Positions 22,689 to 28,646 of a stretch of 31,881 nucleotides of DNA are shown here, piece after piece. The stretch's first letter is position 1, and the number at the start of each line of letters is the position of its first letter. Where the stretch lies: positions 1-31,881 of IMG/VR virus record IMGVR_UViG_3300032331_003508. The stretch is one strand, 5' to 3'. The DNA is from a virus. The notes below the pieces were generated by a model. That model worked only from the letters and a program-made list of their open reading frames with translations. It did not search any database and had not been told where the DNA came from. The position numbers and the translations under genes were made by a program.

Positions 22689-23126
22689 ATGAACACTTAC
22701 GCAATTACAAAAACTACCAAGAAATCAGTAACAGTAGTATTTACATTAGTAAATAGAAAAACCAAATCAACATCAGAACTAAAAAAAATTATTAAAACTT
22801 ATAGCGATATTACAGATGGTCTGAGTTGGTTAGAAGAATCAGAGTTTGTAGCGTTCATTGATGCTGTAAAATTCCTGCTAACACCGGAAGAGTTAGCTAA
22901 AATCACCAAAGTTTACACCCCTAACGCTATTCAAAAACTGGAAACAGCTAAACAAGTGAAAGCTAGAAAAGATTGGTATAATAACCCTGCCAATATGGCT
23001 AAAATGAACCGCGAGATTAAAAAGATGCAGAATGATCCAGGGTTCATGACTGGTAACGATATCACCAAAGAATTAATTGATTCCACAATTAATAAAGACG
23101 TTCAAAGATTATACGGACTTGCTTAA
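22689..23126 (+). CDS. Hypothetical helical protein
   Basis: A 145-residue protein with GGGAGACA before ATG 22689. The first 30 residues are beta-like (TYAITKTTKKSVTVVFTLVN); the remainder is helical and Lys-rich, with VAFIDAVKFLLTPEELAKIT and NPANMAKMNREIKKMQNDPG. No family is recognised. It forms a single-gene unit: cassette promoter in front and an intrinsic terminator behind. This organisation suggests an accessory (moron-like) gene regulated with its cassette neighbours. Confidence 0.65.
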   Translation: MNTYAITKTTKKSVTVVFTLVNRKTKSTSELKKIIKTYSDITDGLSWLEESEFVAFIDAVKFLLTPEELAKITKVYTPNAIQKLETAKQVKARKDWYNNPANMAKMNREIKKMQNDPGFMTGNDITKELIDSTINKDVQRLYGLA

Positions 23127-23138
23127 ATTAAACCCTAC

Positions 23139-23163
23139 AACCCTTGATTAACAAGGGTTTTTT
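23139..23163 (+). terminator. Terminator after the 145-residue gene
   Basis: AACCCTTG and CAAGGGTT form a perfect 8-bp stem with a 5-base loop, followed by TTTT. The next cassette -35 begins 28 bases further on. Confidence 0.85.
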
Positions 23164-23190
23164 AATATTTAAAATTATCTTAAAAATCTA

Positions 23191-23220
23191 TTGACAATAA
23201 ATAGTAGAATAGACTATAGT
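23191..23220 (+). promoter_or_regulatory. Shared promoter cassette, copy D
   Basis: TTGACA, an 18-base spacer and TATAGT. The following 40 bases (23217-23256), including GGGAGACAGACAATG, are identical to 24425-24464. Confidence 0.8.
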
Positions 23221-23253
23221 AGTTACATACACAGGAAACAAGGGAGACAGACA

Positions 23254-23712
23254 ATGACTACAACATTAAACCAATATACTCAACAAGATTACAGTGCAAT
23301 TAACCGGGTTTTAAGATACGGGAAAAATCATGAGTCAGTAGAACAAATAATTAAAGATTTACAAAATGTTAAATGTTTTAAGGGAATAGTATACCGTGGC
23401 TTAACCCTTCACAAGTCAGAAATATCAACAACTTTTAAGGTCGGTAAAGTTTACCGGGATATGGGCTTTATGTCCACATCCAAAAGTGAAGTCATAGTTC
23501 AGAAATTCAACTGCTTGGGTGTACCCTTGTCCAGAACAGATAACAGATCGATTACCCTTGTGATTGAGTCTAAAACCGGGAGAGATATTTCTAAGTTCTC
23601 TGAATACCCTGAAGAACGAGAGGTATTGTTCTTGCCTTTAACTGGCTTTGAAGTTCTTTCTATTGAGAAAGACGGCTGGGAAGAATATACAATAGTTTTG
23701 AAAGAAATTTAA
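23254..23712 (+). CDS. R-S-E class mono-ADP-ribosyltransferase
   Basis: I choose ATG 23254 (MTTTLNQYTQ, 152 residues) behind GGGAGACA; the open frame extends upstream into the promoter. The three ART signatures are visible in order: IVYRGL with NAD-binding Arg48, GFMSTSK with the STS motif (74-76), and YPEEREVLFLP with E121-R-E123 as the ExE catalytic motif. The size fits a minimal ART domain of the T4 Alt/ModA and VIP2-like type, which transfers ADP-ribose from NAD to Arg residues of host proteins such as RNA polymerase or ribosomal proteins. A role in host takeover is likely; a toxin or anti-defence role is also possible. It forms a single-gene cassette unit closed by a terminator. Confidence 0.85.
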   Translation: MTTTLNQYTQQDYSAINRVLRYGKNHESVEQIIKDLQNVKCFKGIVYRGLTLHKSEISTTFKVGKVYRDMGFMSTSKSEVIVQKFNCLGVPLSRTDNRSITLVIESKTGRDISKFSEYPEEREVLFLPLTGFEVLSIEKDGWEEYTIVLKEI

Positions 23713-23742
23713 TTAATATATAAACTACTTTAAATAACTTGT

Positions 23743-23775
23743 AACCGCTTAGACTTTCATCTAAGCGGTTCTTTT
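23743..23775 (+). terminator. Terminator after the ADP-ribosyltransferase
   Basis: AACCGCTTAGA and TCTAAGCGGTT form an 11-bp stem followed by CTTTT. Confidence 0.8.
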
Positions 23776-23865
23776 ATGTTCAAATACGTAAATTAAAAAT
23801 GGTACTTGGATCTGATATTTTAATCTGATATCAACAGGTACTACAGCGATCGCTCAAATACCCAA

Positions 23866-23910
23866 CCGTAAACTTGACTACACAAGAAAATCTTTTAAAA
23901 GTTCAGTACA
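23866..23910 (+). repeat. 45-base duplication, copy 2
   Basis: Identical to 22571-22615; see that entry. Confidence 0.95.
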
Positions 23911-23928
23911 AATTATTTCTAAAATCTA

Positions 23929-23958
23929 TTGACAATAAATAGTAGAATAGACTATAGC
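23929..23958 (+). promoter_or_regulatory. Shared promoter cassette, copy E
   Basis: TTGACA, an 18-base spacer (ATAAATAGTAGAATAGAC) and TATAGC, then AGGGAGACA before ATG 23990. Confidence 0.8.
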
Positions 23959-23989
23959 AATTACATAAGCAAAAAGCAGGGAGACAAAA

Positions 23990-24415
23990 ATGAAATTCAC
24001 AATCAACTTTCAAATCTGCACCATTAAGCATCAGATCAAAGCTACATTAAAACTTATTATAAGTGGGATTAAATCTTACGTTGACCAGTTAGTTATTTTA
24101 GAGGGTGATTTAGAAAGGTTAGAGACATCTCTAGCACCTTCGTTGGCTACATTGGGTAAAATTACAAAAAACATGATTAAGTCCGTGAAGGGCAATATTC
24201 ACTTTACATCGGTAGAAATTAAGGCTATAAAGTCTATTCTTGAATCTGGTCTTTTAGGTGAAGGACATACTCAATTTAGGGTAGGAAGAAAAGATTATTA
24301 TTTCTTAGGAATTGAAGGAAAAGAAATTAAAGTGAGAATTGGTGAAAACAGAACACGCGATTATAGCAATGTCATGAATTATGTTTGCAGCAATGGTGTA
24401 GTAACTCTTAAATAA
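23990..24415 (+). CDS. Hypothetical protein
   Basis: A 141-residue protein with AGGGAGACA before ATG 23990. The N-terminal half is helical (IKSYVDQLVILEGDLERLET); the C-terminal half is beta-like (YYFLGIEGKEIKVRIGENRT). No motif or family is recognised. It is followed after 46 bases by a second gene with a copied leader (24425-24464) but no -35 box, so the two probably form one transcript from copy E. Confidence 0.6.
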   Translation: MKFTINFQICTIKHQIKATLKLIISGIKSYVDQLVILEGDLERLETSLAPSLATLGKITKNMIKSVKGNIHFTSVEIKAIKSILESGLLGEGHTQFRVGRKDYYFLGIEGKEIKVRIGENRTRDYSNVMNYVCSNGVVTLK

Positions 24416-24424
24416 ATATTTATT

Positions 24425-24464
24425 TAGTAGTTACATACACAGGAAACAAGGGAGACAGACAATG
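24425..24464 (+). repeat. 40-base leader duplication (promoterless cassette copy)
   Basis: Identical to 23217-23256: TAGTAGTTACATACACAGG through GGGAGACAGACAATG. It supplies a ribosome-binding site and start codon to the next gene but lacks the TTGACA part. Confidence 0.95.
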
Positions 24465-24716
24465 TTCATTGAATTTGAAACTGACAAATCTGAATTTATT
24501 ACCATTGATGCCACTGAAGTCAAATCCTGGGATAAAGAGTCCCTGGTCAGATACGCATCTGAGCAATTAAGAACTAATTACGTTGACTTTAAAGTCATCA
24601 GGAAACTGAAAGATAGAGTAGTTACTAATATAGACTGGCGACCCTTAAAAGTCGCCTATAGGCAAGAATGGCTCACGCTTAAACGACCACCGCGCAAGTT
24701 TCTCATGTCTATTTAA
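24462..24716 (+). CDS. Small hypothetical protein
   Basis: An 84-residue protein whose start and ribosome-binding site come from a duplicated cassette leader. The N-terminus is acidic (MFIEFETDKSEFITIDATEV) and the C-terminus basic (RQEWLTLKRPPRKFLMSI). No family is recognised. It is the end of the 23990 unit, closed by the stem at 24721. Confidence 0.55.
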   Translation: MFIEFETDKSEFITIDATEVKSWDKESLVRYASEQLRTNYVDFKVIRKLKDRVVTNIDWRPLKVAYRQEWLTLKRPPRKFLMSI

Positions 24717-24720
24717 TTTT

Positions 24721-24760
24721 AAACCCCCCGGATTAGTGCTAGTCCAGAGGTTTCGTTTTT
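24721..24760 (+). terminator. Probable terminator between convergent genes
   Basis: AAACC/GGTTT and GGATT/AGTCC form a two-part stem with a T run. It separates the plus unit from the convergent KilA-N gene. Confidence 0.55.
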
Positions 24761-24771
24761 GACTAATTAAA

Positions 24772-25464
24772 TCAGTTCTTTACTGACTGAATAACAAGTG
24801 TAGTTGTTTCGGGTAGAGCAATACCAGGGTAAGCGACACGCCAAGCATCATGAGAGTATAAATTTTTCTCAACAAATCTTGGGCATGGCACTTTTTTAAT
24901 TTCCAATCCCATTTTTACGGATACTGCTTTGAGTCTGTACCACTTAAACCGAGTTTCTGAAATACCGTTAAATTTGGCTATGCGGACAATAGAGGAATAG
25001 CTGAATAACTCATCAACCGCTTCAGATAGGTACTCATTTTGTTGTTTTAAAAGGATGTTTTGTGCTTCTAGTCGTTCGTTCTCTTCTGCCAACTTTGCGG
25101 CTTCTAGCAACGCTTGAGAATAGGTTTTTGGTATTTGGTGTGCGATCGCTGTACTACCTGTTGACATCAGATCAAAAATATGTCCATCACACCACACAGC
25201 AAATTCTGGACTAATCCATCGGGCTAAGTTGATAGCTAAACTAGGATGTCCCCAAGTACCGCCGTTTACCCCCTCTTCTGAATAAACTACCTCAGATGTG
25301 AGTGAGTTAGCTAAAATCCTTATGTAGTCTTGAGTTTGCTTTAGTCGCGTCCAGTTGTCAAGTCGTTTCCCGTTGGCTTGACACATCTGGGTAAGGTTGA
25401 TGAACCCGTTTTGACGGCGAGAAATTGTTTGTCCGTTATAATCAAAAACTGCTAGATTATTCAT
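24772..25464 (-). CDS. KilA-N domain DNA-binding protein
   Basis: A 230-residue protein. Residues about 5-100 match a KilA-N domain (FDYNGQTISRRQNGFINLTQ, KRLDNWTRLKQTQDYI, GGTWGHPSLAINLARWISPE, FAVWCDGHIFDLM). Residues about 120-155 are a coiled coil (NERLEAQNILLKQQNEYLSE), and the C-terminal 75 residues resemble an antirepressor-type tail (SSIVRIAKFNGISETRFKWY). KilA-N proteins are phage and viral DNA-binding or antirepressor proteins. The gene has a promoter with TTGTCA/TGCTATAAC and a structured leader related to that of the Cas12-like gene. Function in lysogeny or gene control is inferred. Confidence 0.88.
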   Translation of the reverse strand: MNNLAVFDYNGQTISRRQNGFINLTQMCQANGKRLDNWTRLKQTQDYIRILANSLTSEVVYSEEGVNGGTWGHPSLAINLARWISPEFAVWCDGHIFDLMSTGSTAIAHQIPKTYSQALLEAAKLAEENERLEAQNILLKQQNEYLSEAVDELFSYSSIVRIAKFNGISETRFKWYRLKAVSVKMGLEIKKVPCPRFVEKNLYSHDAWRVAYPGIALPETTTLVIQSVKN

Positions 25465-25487
25465 GTGACCTCGGTGTTAGGTTACTT

Positions 25488-25528
25488 CCCCTGCGGACTT
25501 GGTGCTGATAACACCATCCGGCGAGGGG
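25488..25528 (-). ncRNA. Structured leader hairpin of the KilA-N gene
   Basis: On the minus strand a three-part hairpin forms: CCCC/GGGG outside, CGGA/TCCG in the middle and GGTG/CACC inside with loop TTATCAG. It starts about 11 bases after the -10 box. It aligns with the leader at 28570-28612 (23 of 32 central bases identical, with pair-preserving changes), so it looks like a homologous RNA element rather than a chance stem. Confidence 0.6.
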
Positions 25529-25539
25529 ATTACATAGTA

Positions 25540-25569
25540 GTTATAGCACAGCTTTTAATACATTGACAA
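25540..25569 (-). promoter_or_regulatory. KilA-N promoter
   Basis: On the minus strand TTGTCA (25569-25564), an 18-base spacer ending in TGC, and TATAAC (25545-25540), an extended -10. The spacer contains AAAAGCTGTG, as at 15460-15488. Confidence 0.7.
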
Positions 25570-25574
25570 AAAAC

Positions 25575-26618
25575 TCACAATAACCACTGACTAATTACTG
25601 CTTGTGCTACCTTTTCCATCATGCGCGGTGGTACACTCATACCTATCATATATTTACCTATCCTTGTACTTCTAGCTTTATAATCATCTGGAAATGAGCC
25701 TAAGCGTTTATATTCTCTATAAGTTAGTTTTCTGCATACATCCCAATGCGTATATTGTTCCGGTGTAGAAGCAAGCGTATTAGCAGGGCAACTATCATTT
25801 AATCTAATACTGTTAAAGCAAGCATTACGTTTCTCTGTCTTTAATAAAAAAGTTCTGTACATATCACCTTTGCGTGTATGCTCCCAACACTTAATATCGT
25901 TGGGACTAGGACGGGTTTCTTTGATTTCATCCTGTGTAAGCACTTGCAAATCACTAGTGGCTTCTCCCGTGCTAACCCATTGGTGCTTAGGTGCTAATAT
26001 CAGCTTAGGCTTATGAATATCGTTGCGTAGTGCAATAAAAAATACCCGTTCTCGTCTCTGCGGTACACCACAGTCAGCAGCATTAACCAAGAATAATTGG
26101 GGGCTGTAACCAATAGCTTTGAATCTATCAATAATGAGTTTGCAGTAACCTTTAGCATTACCTAATATCAACCCCTTGACATTTTCAGCGATCGCCACCT
26201 TGGGTTTTAGCTTTTGAACTAAGCTTAAATAGTCAAAGAAGAGGTCGTCTAAAACCTGTACAGCTTGACCTTCCCGAAAGTGTTTTTTCTTCCCCCAGTC
26301 CTTTTCCCGATTACCTGATACTGAAAAATTAGAACAGGGTGGGCTGCCATCTAATATGTCTAAATGATAGAGTTCACTGGGCAACTGTTTCTTGATTAAG
26401 TCCTTAACTGGACACAAGAAATAATGTTGAGGATCAAGATTTAGCCGATAATGATAAGCCATCTCAGGATCAATATCATTAGCAGCAATGACATTGCAAC
26501 CTGCTAGTTTGTAACCCATAGAACTACCACCACCGCAACTAAAAGTAGACATCACCTTTAGTCCATTTTGGGGTATAAGCTTCAAATCTTTTAAGTACCA
26601 GGCGTGGGGATTATTCAT
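25575..26618 (-). CDS. C5-cytosine DNA methyltransferase
   Basis: A 347-residue protein with the ordered motifs of this family: AdoMet site FSCGGGSSMGYKLAG (motif I, about 26-40), ANDIDPE (II), LDGSPPCSNFS with catalytic Cys95 (IV), VAIAENVKG with Glu145 (VI), CGVPQRRERVFFIA (VIII), and a C-terminal YREYKRLGSFPDDY / IGMSVPPRM (IX-X). The target-recognition region lies between VIII and IX. No cognate restriction endonuclease is adjacent, so it is probably a solitary phage methyltransferase that protects phage DNA. Its start overlaps the ParB-like gene end by 4 bases (ATGA), so the two are coupled. Confidence 0.93.
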   Translation of the reverse strand: MNNPHAWYLKDLKLIPQNGLKVMSTFSCGGGSSMGYKLAGCNVIAANDIDPEMAYHYRLNLDPQHYFLCPVKDLIKKQLPSELYHLDILDGSPPCSNFSVSGNREKDWGKKKHFREGQAVQVLDDLFFDYLSLVQKLKPKVAIAENVKGLILGNAKGYCKLIIDRFKAIGYSPQLFLVNAADCGVPQRRERVFFIALRNDIHKPKLILAPKHQWVSTGEATSDLQVLTQDEIKETRPSPNDIKCWEHTRKGDMYRTFLLKTEKRNACFNSIRLNDSCPANTLASTPEQYTHWDVCRKLTYREYKRLGSFPDDYKARSTRIGKYMIGMSVPPRMMEKVAQAVISQWLL

Positions 26619-27151
26619 TTTTTATCATTGTACTGAAAACCACATTTAGGACACTTGTGGTCAAATTCAAACTCATCTACATTGACTTCCTTGGTTGAGG
26701 ATTTTGGGCTGTAAGGTTCATTAACCTCCTCTTCCTGTTCATCATCTAAAAAACTCAATTCCAATTCCCCAAAACCCGTTAAACCTAAATCAAAATCACT
26801 ATCCTGTAGAAACTCAAAATCCAGTTTCAACATTTCCGGATCAAATCCAGTATTCATGGTCAGCTTGTTGTGTGCTAACCGATATGCCACTTTTTGAGCA
26901 TCTGACAGCCCAGTAACTTGAATTACGGGAATTGTACTATCACCCCTTTTCTTGGCTGCTAAAAGCCGACCGTGACCTTCTAGTATTTCACCATTCTCAT
27001 CTACTGCCACCGGGTCGAGAAAAGTAAATTCCTCAATAGAGTTGGCTATCTGTTCAATGTGAGAATCAGGGTGCAACTTAGCATTGTTCTCATAAGGAGA
27101 CAGCCGATCAATATCCCATTCTTCTATCTGGCTACGCTTGATTTTGCTCAT
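26615..27151 (-). CDS. ParB-like nuclease-domain protein
   Basis: I choose ATG 27151 (178 residues); a TTG precedes it. Residues about 10-100 are a ParB/Srx-like domain: LSPYENNAKLHPDSHIEQIA, LDPVAVDENGEILEGHGRLL (the GEILEGHGR box) and DAQKVAYRLAHNKL. The C-terminus has an acidic linker and a CPKC zinc knuckle (one CxxC). Such domains sit beside phage DNA methyltransferases and may act in modification, packaging or regulation. Its 5' end overlaps the STAS-like gene by 20 bases and its 3' end overlaps the methyltransferase by 4. Confidence 0.82.
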   Translation of the reverse strand: MSKIKRSQIEEWDIDRLSPYENNAKLHPDSHIEQIANSIEEFTFLDPVAVDENGEILEGHGRLLAAKKRGDSTIPVIQVTGLSDAQKVAYRLAHNKLTMNTGFDPEMLKLDFEFLQDSDFDLGLTGFGELELSFLDDEQEEEVNEPYSPKSSTKEVNVDEFEFDHKCPKCGFQYNDKK

Positions 27152-27443
27152 CAAAGTACCACTTATACGCTTTTTTCATTACACGCCGTATTATATCACG
27201 TTTATGTTGACTGAGTCCACTAAACTCAATTAATCCATTCACTTTTTCCTGGGGGATATCCCTCAGCAATCGCCCCAAAGCAACTCCCACAAATGCAGTA
27301 CCTAAAATCTCAATTCCTGTAAAATCCAATTGCACTAACTCATTACGCAGTAAGTGGTAATGAATTGCCTTGTATACAGTTTCTCCATGTTCAATAGCGA
27401 TCGCGTTATATCCAGTAAAATCAAAAACTTTAAATGACTTCAT
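27132..27443 (-). CDS. STAS-like (DUF4325-type) protein
   Basis: I choose ATG 27443 (MKSFKVFDFTGYNAIAIEHG, 103 residues) behind GGAGGTGA. The pattern of G..AIA.EHGE.V, HYHLLRNELVQLDFTGIEIL, and GTAFVGVALGRLL matches the small STAS-like alternating beta/alpha family DUF4325, often found in anti-phage or signalling contexts beside kinase-like partners. No partner kinase is visible here. It overlaps the small terminase-like gene by 14 bases and the ParB-like gene by 20, so it is part of one operon. Its role in a phage is unknown. Confidence 0.65.
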   Translation of the reverse strand: MKSFKVFDFTGYNAIAIEHGETVYKAIHYHLLRNELVQLDFTGIEILGTAFVGVALGRLLRDIPQEKVNGLIEFSGLSQHKRDIIRRVMKKAYKWYFDEQNQA

Positions 27444-27990
27444 CTTCACCTCCATTGCTTGGATCAATAATTTGGTAGCCTTCCTTAGATAGCTTATCAG
27501 CAGCCGCGTTGACATCAACAAAGTATTTTATTCCTCTAGTCTCATTGATAGCACTTGTTGACCGCTGTAAGGCTTGTGACCATTGATTTGTTTCAGGTGC
27601 GCTATGTAGAGAAATTGCTTTCTTTCTTTCTTCTCCTGTTAGTTCTAAATCTTCTGCCAATTGCCGTGCCTTAACCTCAATTATTTTAGCCACATAATCC
27701 CTAGCGAGTTTGTGTACTTTGTAATTTTCAATGACAATTTGAGAGAGTTCATCTGATATTTTCTCAGATGCTTTTTGTATAGTTTTAACCTGAATAGTTG
27801 TCTTGAGGGTGTCTTGGTACTGTCGCCTTTGGTCTACCCATAATTCTCGTCTTACCCATACCTCAACAGTTCCCTTCCCTAAGCCAGCCTCGACAGCCAG
27901 TTTTCTAATACCTATATCCTCTTCGCTTTCAACGTAGCGACGGCGACACTGTTCTTTAGTCCAAGGCTTTGGTAGTTTTTCCCATTTCAT
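27430..27990 (-). CDS. terS: Probable terminase small subunit
   Basis: A 186-residue protein. Residues about 25-55 form a helix-turn-helix (GIRKLAVEAGLGKGTVEVWV, then RRELWVDQRRQY) as in small terminase subunits that recognise packaging sites. Residues about 58-140 are a long helical segment (YKVHKLARDYVAKIIEVKAR) suited to oligomerisation. The large subunit lies 8 kb away on the other strand, which is unusual. An alternative is a general HTH regulator, but the HTH followed by WVDQRR and a helical body is typical of terminase small subunits. Confidence 0.6.
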   Translation of the reverse strand: MKWEKLPKPWTKEQCRRRYVESEEDIGIRKLAVEAGLGKGTVEVWVRRELWVDQRRQYQDTLKTTIQVKTIQKASEKISDELSQIVIENYKVHKLARDYVAKIIEVKARQLAEDLELTGEERKKAISLHSAPETNQWSQALQRSTSAINETRGIKYFVDVNAAADKLSKEGYQIIDPSNGGEDEVI

Positions 27991-28107
27991 AGCAGTAAAA
28001 ACTCAATATTTTTATTTTTAATAATTACATATAATTAATTGTTATGTACAATATCAGTAGAAATATTTTGATAAATTTTGTTGAATATATAGCTCGCTTA
28101 GACGTGA

Positions 28108-28437
28108 TCAAGGTCTAAATATTTGAATCAAACTCAGTTCCAATTTAAACACTTTCTCACTTGATGGTGTCCACTTAAACGTCTCGCAACGGTACAAAGT
28201 CGAATTAAAGTAGAAAGGCTTACCTAAATTATTAGTTAAAAAAGTATCAATCTCTGAATAAGTAAATAGACTATCAATGGTCAAGGTCAAAGTCTGCGTA
28301 CCGACCACCTGGTTAAGCTGGTTTCTATTCCCTTTCTCATCCACACCACCCTGGTAGTTTTGAGATAAGAAACTTGCTTCAAAACTTATGGCATTATCCC
28401 AACTGATTTTAAGAGAACTAGGCGCATTTGGGAACAT
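28108..28437 (-). CDS. gpM-like minor tail protein
   Basis: A 109-residue protein, the same length as lambda gpM. The pattern AISFEASFLSQNYQGGVDEK, QTLTLTIDSLFTYSEIDTFL, LGKPFYFNSTLYRCETFKW and LELSLIQIFRP fits the phage minor tail protein M family, which forms part of the tail tip. In lambda the gene follows the tape measure; here it lies more than 22 kb from the tape-measure gene on the same strand. A stem-loop (28447-28467) precedes it. The family call is moderate to good. Confidence 0.65.
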   Translation of the reverse strand: MFPNAPSSLKISWDNAISFEASFLSQNYQGGVDEKGNRNQLNQVVGTQTLTLTIDSLFTYSEIDTFLTNNLGKPFYFNSTLYRCETFKWTPSSEKVFKLELSLIQIFRP

Positions 28438-28446
28438 AATGATAAA

Positions 28447-28467
28447 GCTGTCAGCATTACTGACAGC
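28447..28467. other. Hairpin between gpM-like and Cas12-like genes
   Basis: GCTGTCAG and CTGACAGC form a perfect 8-bp stem around CATTA. There is no T run on either side, so its role is unclear. Confidence 0.55.
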
Positions 28468-28553
28468 AACCTTAATTTATCTGAGCTTGACATTATTATT
28501 GTAGCGTAAAATCTTTGTTTTAATTGCTTTTAATGTCATATATTTAAGTTAAA

Positions 28554-28562
28554 TGCTATAAT
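28554..28562 (+). promoter_or_regulatory. Extended -10 promoter of the Cas12-like gene
   Basis: TGCTATAAT is a perfect extended -10. No -35 of good spacing is seen (TTGCTT lies 27 bases upstream). The structured leader starts 8 bases after it, about where transcription would begin. Confidence 0.6.
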
Positions 28563-28569
28563 ATTTAAA

Positions 28570-28612
28570 CCTAGTCGCGCGGTGATGTTCTCAGCATCAA
28601 GCCACCACTAGG
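28570..28612 (+). ncRNA. Structured leader of the Cas12-like gene
   Basis: CCTAGT/ACTAGG closes a hairpin with an inner GGTG/CACC or GATG/CATC stem and loop TTCTCAG. It is followed by GGAGTAGGTCC and a small GGT/ACC pairing. It is the relative of the leader at 25488-25528; differences at paired positions keep the pairs (C-G to G-C, A-U to G-C, G-C to A-U). It could be a riboswitch-like or protein-binding element. The gene's ATG at 28647 lacks a close ribosome-binding site. Confidence 0.6.
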
Positions 28613-28646
28613 AGTAGGTCCAACATACCCACGCATCTATTTTACC

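Noticed and set aside
25488-25528. KilA-N leader as a glutamine or fluoride riboswitch
   Set aside because: GGAAGTAA and GATGG strings are suggestive, but the order and flanking core bases of those riboswitches do not fit; left as an unassigned leader.
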